A stretch of 33,045 nucleotides of DNA from Parietichytrium sp. I65-24A (GCA_012862575.1 BLSF01000142.1:1-33045), one strand, 5' to 3'. Shown: positions 9,199 to 19,357, numbered from the stretch's first letter. Notes: a model not told the origin generated them from the letters alone. A program made the numbers and translations.

Positions 9199-12100
9199 AT
9201 GGAGTGGCCAGAGTCCGGCATAGACTTTGTGTCGCGAGTGGTGCAGCTCGCGGACGGCTCGCAGCAGGATAAGAAACTTCTATTTGACTACGGCCCGCTG
9301 GTGTTCCCTCGAGTTGTAGCGCTCGTGTCGAATGGAAACGTTGGACTGCGGGCTGCAGGACTCGATGCTCTGTGCCGCTTATTCAAAGCCCGCGGGCTGG
9401 GGAGAATGCTTGTGAGCGCTCTCTGCAGCTCAAGCGGGCTGAGTAGCAAAGACACAAGCGTTCAGTACGAGTGTGCGCTAGCGATTGGAAGAGTGCTCCA
9501 GAGCTGCGCAGTCTTACCCGAAAAGGAAGTTGCGGAGCACGGGTGGATTAAAATCCTGCCCTTCTTAATTGATCTTGGCTCTGAAGCAAGGACAGCGGGT
9601 GCAGCAGAGCAAGCTTTGGTCCAGCTGAGAAGCTTGATAGGAGACAAGCAATTTAGCCGAAGATTCGCGCGGATGTTGCTGTCCAAGCATCAAGCAAGAG
9701 CCACATCCCTGCAAGAGTTTGAGAATAAGGATGAAGAGGAAGAGGCATTAGAGCTCGGATCCAGAGTGCGAGCTGGTCCAACGCCCGGTTCGTGGGTGCT
9801 GTGGAGGATTCTCAAAGGCGAAGAAGGCTTTCTGGAGACATCAGTGGACTCTTTGAAAGCCCTTGCGGTCGTTATTGAACCGCATCCATCCACAAGGAGA
9901 GAAATAATGCAAGAGCTCTTGCCTCTCTTGGATAGCTTCGATATGGAGGTGTCCGAAGCGGCGCTCAACGCGATGGTAGCGCACTTTGATTACGACACTT
10001 GCTGGAACCTTATTGCAAACCACCCCTTAGCGCATACTATTGCACGCTCGAGTAGCGCAAAGACGGGAGGAAGCTCCGCCGGATGCAACACCCCAGACTC
10101 CCTTTCCAGTGCCAGGGATGTCTTTCCTGAGCATAGAGCTCGCTCGCAACGTCCAAGCTCATCGTCCTCTGTATCGTCGTCTTCTTCGAGGAGGAGCAGA
10201 CTATCACATGCCGACACCCAGAATGCAAAAGATGCTGCTCCTCCCTCAATGGTTTTAAGGCTCAAGCTGAGGGGCTCAACTATGTCGAGCACAGAGAACG
10301 CGTCGGAGACGTCGCGCACCGGCGAGAGCGCTCGTTCCTCAAACGACACGGTGGGCTCCGCACACAGCGGAGAAAGTTTCGATGGTGTCAATGCTTCAAA
10401 AAACGGAAACCCATTACTGGGCGATGGCACGGAAGCGGACGTTCTTCAAAGTATGTCGTCTCGGAGTAGCACTCAGTATGGTCGTGTTGACGGGAATTGC
10501 TTTCAGTCGGGCGGAAAAGGACAAAGCCATGCCGCAATGGGTTCCGCGTCTGCAGCTGCGCCAGTCCTAGCGGAGGACCGGATAGAATCGGTCCACTCTG
10601 CCTATTCGGTGGCCATTCCTTCCCCTTCCATCCCTCGGCGGTCCGGTTGCGCAACTTCGCCAACCCATTCAAAGGCTGGGTTCAGAGACAGGGCCGTGGG
10701 AAACGGATCTGCTCAGACGCCAAAGCCTAATAATGGCTCTGTTTTTGCTGCTGCTGGGCAGTCGCTAGTGAAGATGAATGCTCAATTGAGCAGTCTTCGA
10801 CGAAAGACGAGCGCGAAGCGCCGGTCAACTAGCGCTGGCCAGGCGCATAGGGGACTAGAAGGTCAGTTTCCTTCAGCCTACGACGACGATGCGTCTCTGT
10901 CTGGAACAGATGCTACGTCTGAGGTCGGCGACGACAGTTCGCCGCGGTTTTCGTCTCCAAACAGAAGAAGTCTTCGTCGGCACAGCATGCGCGATAGCGG
11001 GAATGTTCGATCAGCGCCAGTTTCGAGAAGTCGAGAAATGTCTTCACCAGGAAAAGGAGAGGAAGAGGTTTGTGCGGACACGGAGCAGAACAGGATGACC
11101 GAAGAGACTTCAAATCAACATGGAGCCGACAGGTCTCGCCTTGCTGGGCGTCGGAGAAGCGCCGTGAATGCGCCCGCAAGACTTGCAGCGAGCTCATTTA
11201 ATCTTTCGCACATCAACAGGACCAATGCTACAAACGGGGATATCAGCCCCCCCGAGGGACAGATGCACTCTCGGCAGCCAGCCTCCTCACGGGATGAAGA
11301 TGTACGCCCGCAGCCTTTTTCGAGGTCTGAAAAAACGACGAACCAGCCTTCGCTAGCGGCCCCTTCTGGTCAACCGGCGCTACCAAACTCTGTGGAAGGT
11401 TTGGTAAAGATTCTTGCGGATGAATCGGATTGGCAGGGTCAGCTGCAAGTGTTAAACGCCGTCAAGACAAATCAGCACCATCTTTCATCTGGTTTCAGAA
11501 CCGACCCGGCTCTTGTGCACGGTGTCATCAAGCTCACGTCGAGCTTACGCTCAGTGCTTTGCAAGAACAGCCTTCTCTGCCTGCACTTCCTCATCAATAA
11601 CAACGGAGACGCTTTCTGGAAAGAGCAAAATAGTGTCATGATCGATGCCATCGTTAATGCACTGGTAAAGAAGTCCACAGATTCTAGCGCGTTTTTAGCT
11701 CAGGAAGCCAAGTCGGCGCTTGATGCATGTGTGCAGTGCTTTCCGGCCAACAAGCTCTGCACCTCAATCTTGAATCACTGTAACTCGAATCCCAATGCGA
11801 ATGCTCGAGCCGTGTCTGCGCAAGCGCTGGCCAAGCTCGTTTCGGCACAGCAGCAATCTGCATATGACTCTGAGAAAGTTGTTCAGTGCGCCAAGGACAA
11901 GCTTTTGCACGACAACAGTGGCGCAGCTCGGGCTGCAGCAAAGAACATATTAACACACCTCAACGAGACCAAAAACCTTGACCGAAAGCAGCAGCTTCAC
12001 CTGCACAGAATCAAGCTCTCTTCCTCCGGGTCGCGGTCGGACCTCGGGTCCACGCAAGGAAGTGACGATAGCCATTCCAGTGGCATGAGTCGGCGGTCAT

Positions 12101-12561
12101 CTTCAAGGAGATCGATGAAAGGACCAAGACAAGCAGCCGCAAAAGTTTCGGCAACAATTGATGCACACCAGCACTTGCTCGAGGGTCTCATTAGTGACGA
12201 TTGGCAACAGCGTCTCAAGAGTGTGGGCGAGGTTCACGCGGCACTTGCTCAATCGTTCGACCCGCTGTTGCTTGAGTATGTTTCTGAAAAAGTTGCAGAC
12301 CCGAATCTGAGGGTCCGTCTCGAGTCCATACGTGTTGTGCATGCGTGTTCGGCGCAGGCTAATGAGCTGAGCGTCGCGAAGCTTGGTACAATCCTGTTCC
12401 CCGTAGCCAACGCTTGTGGTGACCGTCAGAGTCAGAGGGAGGCGATTGAGTGCATGCAATCGTTTCTGGAGAACAAGAATGTGATCCCCGACCTGAGAAG
12501 GCACCTTAAAGGTATCCCGCCCCGGGCCAAAGAGGCCTTGGCGGACCTCTTGAGCTTCTGA
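9199..12561 (+). CDS. TOG/HEAT-repeat protein, TOGARAM/crescerin-like
   Basis: The ATG at 9199 (MEWPESGIDFV) gives 1120 residues; upstream in-frame sequence has no ATG. Residues 1-280 are helical HEAT-like repeats (for example IDFVSRVVQLADGSQQDKKLLF). Residues 280-730 are Ser/Arg-rich and probably disordered. Residues 731-924 form a TOG-type array: LADESDWQGQLQVLNAV, then LTSSLRSVLCKNSLLCLHFL, then ALVKKSTDSSAFLAQEAKSAL. This pattern of DW plus 'LRS...A...L' plus 'K..D...F...A..AL' is that of TOGARAM/crescerin and CLASP TOG domains. A second TOG-like stretch at 993-1120 begins LLEGLISDDWQQRLKSVGEV. TOGARAM proteins bind tubulin and shape axonemal microtubules, so a ciliary or flagellar role is likely; a CLASP-like cytoplasmic role is the alternative. 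AATAAA at 12594-12599 marks the 3' end. No introns. Confidence 0.75.
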   Translation: MEWPESGIDFVSRVVQLADGSQQDKKLLFDYGPLVFPRVVALVSNGNVGLRAAGLDALCRLFKARGLGRMLVSALCSSSGLSSKDTSVQYECALAIGRVLQSCAVLPEKEVAEHGWIKILPFLIDLGSEARTAGAAEQALVQLRSLIGDKQFSRRFARMLLSKHQARATSLQEFENKDEEEEALELGSRVRAGPTPGSWVLWRILKGEEGFLETSVDSLKALAVVIEPHPSTRREIMQELLPLLDSFDMEVSEAALNAMVAHFDYDTCWNLIANHPLAHTIARSSSAKTGGSSAGCNTPDSLSSARDVFPEHRARSQRPSSSSSVSSSSSRRSRLSHADTQNAKDAAPPSMVLRLKLRGSTMSSTENASETSRTGESARSSNDTVGSAHSGESFDGVNASKNGNPLLGDGTEADVLQSMSSRSSTQYGRVDGNCFQSGGKGQSHAAMGSASAAAPVLAEDRIESVHSAYSVAIPSPSIPRRSGCATSPTHSKAGFRDRAVGNGSAQTPKPNNGSVFAAAGQSLVKMNAQLSSLRRKTSAKRRSTSAGQAHRGLEGQFPSAYDDDASLSGTDATSEVGDDSSPRFSSPNRRSLRRHSMRDSGNVRSAPVSRSREMSSPGKGEEEVCADTEQNRMTEETSNQHGADRSRLAGRRRSAVNAPARLAASSFNLSHINRTNATNGDISPPEGQMHSRQPASSRDEDVRPQPFSRSEKTTNQPSLAAPSGQPALPNSVEGLVKILADESDWQGQLQVLNAVKTNQHHLSSGFRTDPALVHGVIKLTSSLRSVLCKNSLLCLHFLINNNGDAFWKEQNSVMIDAIVNALVKKSTDSSAFLAQEAKSALDACVQCFPANKLCTSILNHCNSNPNANARAVSAQALAKLVSAQQQSAYDSEKVVQCAKDKLLHDNSGAARAAAKNILTHLNETKNLDRKQQLHLHRIKLSSSGSRSDLGSTQGSDDSHSSGMSRRSSSRRSMKGPRQAAAKVSATIDAHQHLLEGLISDDWQQRLKSVGEVHAALAQSFDPLLLEYVSEKVADPNLRVRLESIRVVHACSAQANELSVAKLGTILFPVANACGDRQSQREAIECMQSFLENKNVIPDLRRHLKGIPPRAKEALADLLSF

Positions 12562-14411
12562 AAGTTTTATTATATATACTGTTCATCATGTCCAATAAAA
12601 CACAAAACACGCCATGCTCTGAGTTTCACTCCACCTCTTCCCGTCCCTTGCTCCACCCTGCGCAGCGCACCGATCTCGGTCAGCCGAGCCATCATCACTT
12701 CACCCTTTTCCAAACAACACAACACAACAACAACAAAAAAGCAAACAAACTAACAAAACCAAATGCCCAAACAATGCGTCCAATTCATCAAATCTCAAAA
12801 CACCTCACTCAAATCATCTCAAGTAATTTCTCAATCAGTTCTTCCAACACTTCCAATTCGACCCAACTCGACCCAACTCATCCCAACATATCCAACATTA
12901 TCTGGACAACTCTAACACAAAAAAAAAACACAAATTCCAATCCCCAGATGCGTTCCCCAACTGCGTCGACTCTCCACCTTCGCTCCATGTAGCAGGGTCG
13001 TACCGGCCACTCATACACGCCGGGGTAGTGCGATACTAAGAGTCCGGCGATGATGCGCTTGTGAAATTGTCGTCGCGCTGGGCAAATAGTGGAGCTAGGT
13101 GATTACGTAGGCGCCTCTGTAAGAGTCAACCACAGGAGGAAATAAGTTGACTGACTCACTGACTGACTGAATGTGGTTCATTGTTTTTGGATGTTTTTGG
13201 TTCATTCCTTTTTCATTCACAGTAAATTGAATGGAGGTTGACTGGTACAAAACAAGCAAAAGCAAAAGCAAGTTGGAGAAGCTCTCGGCCGCATGCAAGA
13301 TTTTGAAAACTCGTTAAAGATAGCGGAGACGTAAAACTTTCAGACTCGGAGTATGTTCAAAAAACCGATAGCAGAGTTCAGAATCCACTCACACACAATG
13401 ACTGCAATGACTACAATGACAGTCCGAGTCAGTCAGTCCAGCACCGGTACTATCGAGCTGCGCTCGCTTGTACTGCTAGTGCTTGTACTCGTGTGGACAC
13501 TTGTACCGTGATGCGGTGGACCGGCTGGACTGCAATCTCGTGTCTTGGAGTGAGTTGGAGTCTTCAGAGCAGGCTAGCTCACTGGCAGGACTTCCGTTCT
13601 ACGACTCCATCGCAGTGACTGTGACTGAGACAGTCAGTATTCATCCCACCTTTCTATTCTTACTCATTCAGTTTCCCATTCGCATTCGCCGTTCGCTCTT
13701 TTCGTGAGCAGAGTCAGACTTCGTGACTCACTAAATCAGCGAATAGGAAAGTAAAAGTTGGAGGCTGTTTTCGTTCGTCCTCTATGTCTATGTGATTGCA
13801 ATTCGACTTTGGCGTGAAAATTCGTTCGACGCATTCACTCGCGATTGACCGGTTTCACTCATCCATCATTCCTTCATTCATTCAACTGAGACAACTGAGC
13901 AAGAAGAGCAGCAAGTGCGGGAAGCATTGAGAGAGAAAGTTCTAACGCTTTTATACAACTTTAGTTGAAAAACTGTTTGTATAACCTTCATCGAAAGTTA
14001 AGCGCCCGCTAGTTTCGCTAATCCACTGATAGTCGAGCAGCTAATGTGGCGGTGCGTGTAACTTGCACGGCCGCATTTCCCTTTCTTTCTTTCTCTCTTT
14101 ACTCTCTCTCTCTCTCTCTCTCTCTCCCCTTTTCCTTTATGGTCACTTTTCGTGTGCCGTGACTTTTTAGGTTTTTCTGTCAACTCTCTGTTTGTTGCTT
14201 TGGTAGCTGTGGTCCTTGTTCTTGAGCGTCTCTCTCCGCGCAAAGAGGTGGGGACGTCCGCGGCGAGCACCCTCGATTCCTCGCGCACCTAACCAAGGTT
14301 GCAGATCGCTGACTGTTGTTTGTGGACTGTGGACTGTGGGTTGTGGATTTGTGGATTTGTGGAGAAGAGCGGCGGCGCTGGAGCCCGCCTGGCCGCAGAG
14401 GAGCGACGCGG
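12562..14411. other. Intergenic region with low-complexity tracts and 5' leader
   Basis: The first 400 bases are A/C-rich low complexity. Further on are GACTGACTCACTGACTGACTG-like tetranucleotide runs (about 13146-13166), AGTCAGTCAGTCC at 13428-13440, ATTCATTC runs near 13870, and a (CT)n microsatellite at 14102-14126. No ORF here has protein-like composition. The frame of the next gene is open back to 14316 without an ATG. Confidence 0.45.
14102..14126 (+). repeat. (CT)12 dinucleotide microsatellite
   Basis: Uninterrupted CT dinucleotides, flanked upstream by a TTTC/CTTT-rich stretch from about 14090. It lies about 290 bp before the glycosyltransferase ATG and may be a pyrimidine-rich promoter or leader element. 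Confidence 0.95.
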
Positions 14412-17303
14412 ATGATGGAGGAGCAAGCGTGCAAGTCTGTGCAGGAGCTGCTGGAGGAGGCGAGCTCGGCGTCATGCTGCTCGAAGAGCAGCTCCGGGAG
14501 CAGCAGCAGTCATAGCAGCTTCAAGAGCCAGAACAGCAGCGCGGACGAAGAGGGGGACGAGAAAGTGGCGGAGGAAGATGGGCAATCCAGCGCCGTGGAG
14601 CAGATCTTGAGCGCGATCGACGAGCATGGCGCTGAAGACGAAGGGTATGGCGCGTTGGAAGACAGCGTGTCGCTTTCGGACATCTCCGGGGAACTGGCGA
14701 GCTGCATGCCCACGGTGGCGCACACCGTGGACATGTCTTTCCAGCTAAAGTGTTTTTACGGGTCCGAGGCGGTGGCTCTGATGATGCGGAATCGCGTGGC
14801 CGCCTCCGTTGGAGAAGCGGAAAGTCTATGCAGGGACATGCTGAGCCAGGGCCTCATGCGCGCGGTTCACGACACTTCGCGCGAGTATGAGCCTATCAAG
14901 CTCTACTACTTCGCCCAGTCTCAGAGGCAGCGCCTCAATAGTCCGCAGCGCATTTTGGCGCAGGATGTTTTTTTGGCAGAAGGCTGGGTGCCGACGGAGG
15001 CGAGCGAGGCTCTCATCTGCGCGACGCGAGGAGAGGGGAAAGATGCCGACGAGGAGGGCAGCGCTCCGGAGTGCGTTGGGCCTGACAACAAGCTTGTGGA
15101 AAACTTTGACGGGCGGAGGATGGATCGTTCTAGCTTTGACGAATGGGACTTTCCCTGCGGCGTTCGCCTGATGGTCGTTGGTGTGAAAAACGCACCCCTT
15201 TCGCTTCGAGGGTTCAGAGACACGCACTACTACGTCACCATTTCTGTAAAAAGCGCAGAACCAAGCAAGTGTCTGGTGCGGTCTTCTCGGCCGCTTGTTC
15301 AGCGGATGGATACCAGAATTGTCAGTTGGATGGAGTTTCTCTCGCTGGGCCACGACGTGCAGCCCTCCTCAATTTTGCAAATCAAATTGATGGTGTACCA
15401 CCGAAGGAGTGCCCACGAAGAAGTGGGGCGAACAACCATGACGCTGGAGGAGCTCGCGGCGAGACCGGTGCGCGATCTAGTACTGAACCATATTAACACA
15501 GATCAAGTGGTGACCAACAAGGAGAACGACCTCACCTTACTTCGAATTGGGGTGGAGCAGTCCTCGATCCCAGACACTTGGCCGCGCCCGTCTTTCACCT
15601 ACCACAGACGATATGCAAAACATCTAATGATGATCACCCGCGGCACGCGGGGCGATATACAGCCGTTCATCGCCCTTGCCCGAACACTGGCTAATGACTA
15701 TAACTGGATGATCACCATTTGTACAGAGCTCAGGTACAAGGACTTTGTCAAAGAGCACGCGAAAAGTCTCGAAAATGGATGTATCAGATTTCGCATTTCC
15801 GGAGGAGACACGCAAAAGCGCATGCAAGGCCGCCTTGCAAAGTATGCGATTCACTGCGACTCGGCTGCTTTGCAGCACGTCATGCTCGCGCGGTCCGAAT
15901 TCGAATTTTTCGACTCTGAGCCCGCAGTCTTTCACTGGGCAAGAGTTCTACGGCCGGACCTGCTCATGTTTGGCTTCACGATGGCCCACGTAGCAATGAT
16001 TGTGAGCGAAGCCCTTCGGATTCCACTGATCGGTTTTGTTCTTCAGCCAACGGTGATCCCGAGCTCGCAATATCCACCACTGCACTTCACCAACCGCCCA
16101 AAGCAGTTTGAGAATATCCTTGTTGCAATGAGTCAAGCCATCTCGAATCATTTCCGGCACACAAGCTTTACCTCGGTCAAATCAATTTTGGAGAGCAATC
16201 CTTTTAGTGGCAAGCTCAACAACCTTCGCCGTCGCCGGGGGCTCAAGCCGATCAATTTCTTTACGCACAGAAACTTGTTCGATGCGCTTCAAACCAACAC
16301 CTGGATGCAGCTGCAATGCAGCCGAGTGCCGCTATTGGTACCTGTCAACAAGCACGCTTTCGGGGGCAAGCCCCACGATTGGGCCTCTAGCACGGTCTTC
16401 ACGAACTACATATTTTTGCGCGGAGAGACAGTCCCTCAGCTGGATGATCGACTGCTGGCTTTTGTGGGCCATGCAAAGAAAAACCAGTCAAAAATCATCG
16501 TGCTCGCCTTCAGCTCCATGCCCATTGATCGCGATGACATCCTCCGGCTCTCGGTGAAGCTCATCAACCAATGTGAGAAGCGCGTGTCCGTGATTGCTCT
16601 TATCGGAGACAAGAGCGATGACTCAAGCTCAGACGATCGCTTGGAAGAAGAGGCCTACCAGTACCAGAGGGACGGGCGTCTGTTTGTCGACAAGGGCGCG
16701 CCATTTGGCCGCCTGTTCCCGCTGTGCGATGCGATCGTTATTCACGGCGGCCTTGGAACGACTGGAGAAGCCCTCATGGCAGGCAAGCCAGTCATTATTA
16801 CGGGGGTCCTTCTTTTTGACCAGCGGTTTTGGGGCCGACGTCTCTATGATATGGGCTGTGGGCCAAACCCCATCCACATCAATAAATTACACCAGTGCTG
16901 CGTCCCAATTCTCGACAAGGCGCTGGAGGATGACTCGGAGTGGGCCAAAAATGCAGCCCGTGTTGGGGAGCGCGTACTTGAGACTATGCTCGCTGACCCC
17001 ACTGGCGTGGACATCAATTGCGAAAAGGTCGTGGAGTTGAGCGAAAACGCACCTGTGTATAACTACGATGGACAAAAGGCCGACTTCAGCTTTTATGATC
17101 GCCACCGAACTTTCCGGGAGCTCTACTCCTCTTCGCGAAGTTTTCGCAACCTCAATATCTTGAGTGTCAAGCAGCCGGCTCCTCCGAAGGGAATCGTCGT
17201 GCGTGCAGTAGATGCAAGCATTCATTCTGCTTGGCAGTTCGTCCACTGGACCGCATTCTTGACGAGCGTAGCCATCGCAAAGTATCGGGAGTACTTTTAT
17301 TGA
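14412..17303 (+). CDS. DEP and C2-like domain sterol-glucosyltransferase-type enzyme (GT28/UGT80)
   Basis: Two adjacent ATGs (14412, 14415) start a 963-residue protein; the open frame upstream lacks ATG. Residues 1-90 are Ser/Glu-rich. A DEP domain follows at about 93-169 (MSFQLKCFYGSEAVALMM...LCRDMLSQGLMRAVHD). Residues about 245-380 look like a C2-type beta-sandwich (RLMVVGVKNAPLSLRGFRDTHYYVTISVK in two parts). The GT28 fold starts near 406 with MMITRGTRGDIQPFIALA, the glycine-rich N-terminal motif of UGT80/ATG26 enzymes. The donor-binding half has VIHGGLGTTGEAL (His778) and FDQRFWG (Asp803, Gln804), matching the HGGxGTT and DQxFWG motifs that hold the UDP-sugar. Family members transfer glucose from UDP-glucose to the 3-hydroxyl of sterols at membranes. 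DEP and C2 would serve membrane targeting. Substrate is inferred, not seen. Confidence 0.85.
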   Translation: MMEEQACKSVQELLEEASSASCCSKSSSGSSSSHSSFKSQNSSADEEGDEKVAEEDGQSSAVEQILSAIDEHGAEDEGYGALEDSVSLSDISGELASCMPTVAHTVDMSFQLKCFYGSEAVALMMRNRVAASVGEAESLCRDMLSQGLMRAVHDTSREYEPIKLYYFAQSQRQRLNSPQRILAQDVFLAEGWVPTEASEALICATRGEGKDADEEGSAPECVGPDNKLVENFDGRRMDRSSFDEWDFPCGVRLMVVGVKNAPLSLRGFRDTHYYVTISVKSAEPSKCLVRSSRPLVQRMDTRIVSWMEFLSLGHDVQPSSILQIKLMVYHRRSAHEEVGRTTMTLEELAARPVRDLVLNHINTDQVVTNKENDLTLLRIGVEQSSIPDTWPRPSFTYHRRYAKHLMMITRGTRGDIQPFIALARTLANDYNWMITICTELRYKDFVKEHAKSLENGCIRFRISGGDTQKRMQGRLAKYAIHCDSAALQHVMLARSEFEFFDSEPAVFHWARVLRPDLLMFGFTMAHVAMIVSEALRIPLIGFVLQPTVIPSSQYPPLHFTNRPKQFENILVAMSQAISNHFRHTSFTSVKSILESNPFSGKLNNLRRRRGLKPINFFTHRNLFDALQTNTWMQLQCSRVPLLVPVNKHAFGGKPHDWASSTVFTNYIFLRGETVPQLDDRLLAFVGHAKKNQSKIIVLAFSSMPIDRDDILRLSVKLINQCEKRVSVIALIGDKSDDSSSDDRLEEEAYQYQRDGRLFVDKGAPFGRLFPLCDAIVIHGGLGTTGEALMAGKPVIITGVLLFDQRFWGRRLYDMGCGPNPIHINKLHQCCVPILDKALEDDSEWAKNAARVGERVLETMLADPTGVDINCEKVVELSENAPVYNYDGQKADFSFYDRHRTFRELYSSSRSFRNLNILSVKQPAPPKGIVVRAVDASIHSAWQFVHWTAFLTSVAIAKYREYFY

Positions 17304-17770
17304 CTGCGTGAAGTGCGAACCAAAACCTCCATTCTCTAGCATGATCACGTCTTGGTCGTATGTGGCCAAATCGCGAACCACACATGATCAATTAACCTCC
17401 TGTCGAAGATTTTTGTTTTTTGGCAGCGAGCTCATAAAAGTTTTATGAGATAGAAAAAGTAGTAAATAGTAGTATGGTAGTTGTAAATGTTTGTTCATCC
17501 TTCAAGATCTATGTCATCTGTCTCTGCGAACGAATGGTAGTGGTTTCAGATCCACACAGTCTTGTTATGGCCCTCGCGCGAGAGGGCGTACTTGAGCTGG
17601 ACTCTGTGGCGCCGTCACGCAAACTGAGCCGATTACTCGGGAAAAGAAAAATTCGGACAGCTGAAATGGACGCCAACGTTCCGAGAGTTGTCAACTTGAG
17701 CTTTCGAGTAGTGGGCAGGGCCGCGAAAGCCACATATCTAGGCTTTGGAAATCGCGGGGTAAGAGTAGGT
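17304..17770. other. Convergent intergenic region
   Basis: Lies between the 3' ends of the plus-strand glycosyltransferase and the minus-strand TMEM65-like gene. It is AT-rich around 17400-17480 and shows no canonical AATAAA on either strand that I can point to. Small ORFs here have no family features. Confidence 0.4.
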
Positions 17771-18934
17771 TTACTTTTTGTCAGCTCGTACAGCGTCACA
17801 AAACTCTCGCAAAAAGTGGTTCCTGTTTGAAACTGATTCCACGAGACGGTCTTTTCGTACGTCCACCACGAATTCTTTAAATTGCCGATATCCAATGTTT
17901 TCGTCCATTTTTGGAAAGTCTGAGTGAATGCGCTGGATCAGTTTGTGCACGTTGCTCTCCCCGAGCAAATTGGAGCCGTCCGAGACCATGTCCAACACTT
18001 GCTGCACTTTGACTTTCCCGTCCTCATCTGTGTCCAGGAGCTCAAACATTTCTCGCATCTCGTTTTCCTCGGGGTCCATGAAAAGGAGCGGCAGCATACC
18101 TAACAAACATCCAATCGTAATACCGATCGAGGTAGCGATGAATTGCAGGATACGAACCTGACGGGTGTTCATTTGCTGAAGAGAGAGGCGAGGGTTCTTT
18201 AGTCCGAGCTTCTTTGCAGAGGCCTCGATGTAACCGCCAATACCAAGACCTGCCACGTCAGAAATGAGGTTCCCAAGAGCAGCGGCTGCAAGCGTAGAGA
18301 TGCCCAGGATACGGCCAAGCGAGGTGTCAATTATATCTCCTGCAATCAACATGATCTTGACACGGTTTGCGCGACACAAGTGAGCTCCCCCTTTTCACCG
18401 CAATTTTGCTTGCAAGGAAAAAAAAACTACAAACCTGCAACTTACTGCATTATCTAGAAACCCAAAACCAATGAATGGCACTCCGCTGAGAAGCATGAGC
18501 TGCAATAGCTGCTGGCGAGTGGGTGCCTTTTGGGAGTTGGTCGCTTCCTGCGTCTTGAGAAGATTATCGATAAAAGCCGTAAACTCTTCGCTACTCACCT
18601 GTCCGTCTGCATTGGTGTCCATCCGGCTGGTCATATCCTGCCCCATGGAGATTGACATCTCACGAATCATAATCTTCCGTCTGTGCCGGCTGGACAGATA
18701 TTCACTATAATTTACGCCCGTCTTCGCCTCTTGGTCCAGAATCGTGTTGGCCATCCGGATGCGGCTGTCCTTGCTCAGCTGCTCCACAAGCTCCAGGGCG
18801 AGCTCAGGGTCCCTGTTCATTGCCTGCGCAAGCTTTTGCAAGTTCTCTTTTGAAGAGGACGACACCAGACCCCTTGACCGGCACGCCGTCCTCACCAACG
18901 GCACATGCCTGGCCCCCAATGCGCCCAGCATCAT
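17771..18934 (-). CDS. TMEM65-like mitochondrial membrane protein with flanking EF-hands (two exons)
   Basis: Join of exon 1 (18934-18446) and exon 2 (18355-17771) on the minus strand gives 357 residues. The start MMLGALGARHVPLVRTACRSR is Arg-rich, acid-free and looks like a mitochondrial presequence. An EF-hand loop at 106-117 (DTNADGQVSSEE) has every ligand. The TMEM65 core runs across the splice junction: PFIGFGFLDNA / IMLIAGDIIDTSLG, then GISTLAAAALGNLISDVAGLGIGG and GITIGCLLGMLPLLF. A second EF loop at 271-282 (DTDEDGKVKVQQ) has Gln at position 12. TMEM65 is an inner mitochondrial membrane protein linked to Na+/Ca2+ exchange; human TMEM65 (about 240 residues) is not known to me to carry EF-hands. 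Calcium sensing of transport is an inference from the fusion. TTG at 19105 could extend the frame but has no presequence character. Confidence 0.85.
18356..18445 (-). other. Spliceosomal intron, 90 nt, phase 0
   Basis: On the minus strand the exon ends GAT AAT GCA, the intron opens GTAAGT and closes with a GTGTCAAG acceptor before ATC ATG TTG. Removing it restores the FGFLDNA-IMLIAGD motif that is continuous in TMEM65 proteins. The polypyrimidine run is mid-intron rather than next to the acceptor. Confidence 0.9.
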
Positions 18935-19256
18935 CTTATGTAAACGCAAACCCAAATTGCCAAACGCCAAATGCCAATTGCAAATGCAAATGCAAATGCG
19001 ATTGCAATTGCAAACCAGAAAACAGTTACCTGCGAGGACACCTTTACGTCCGCTGTGTCCGCGCGGACCTTCTTCTTCCCAAACGGCGACTGATTCTTCA
19101 GCCAACTCTACTGTTCCGACTAGTCAGCCGCTAGGACAGCACCTTTCGAGCGTACGCAACAACGACTAGTCTATCTCTCTCTGTCTCTGTATCTGTATGT
19201 AGTAGAATCTGTAAGTCGTAAGAGAGCTCTTGTGAGAAAAGTAGGGTTCTCCACGG

Positions 19257-19280
19257 ATGTTCGTTTGTGTTCGTAGTTCT
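19257..19280 (+). repeat. 24-bp direct repeat, copy 1
   Basis: Begins ATGTTCGTTTG and ends TTCGTAGTTCT. It is identical to 19358-19381, 101 bp further on. Confidence 0.9.
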
Positions 19281-19357
19281 GTAGTTTGCTTCCCTGGTGA
19301 TCCTTATGTATATGGCTACTGCGATAGGGTAAATAATTTTGGTTTCAGTTCTATGAA

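Noticed and set aside
12588-12992. 134-codon plus-strand ORF
   Set aside because: It begins inside the 3' region of the TOG gene, overlaps its AATAAA signal, and is Asn/Thr/Gln low complexity.
8687-13448. ACCGGT sites (3763, 8687, 8709, 13443) as a promoter motif
   Set aside because: A six-base word is expected several times in 33 kb, and further copies occur elsewhere; only the 12-bp palindrome at 8706-8717 is slightly unusual.
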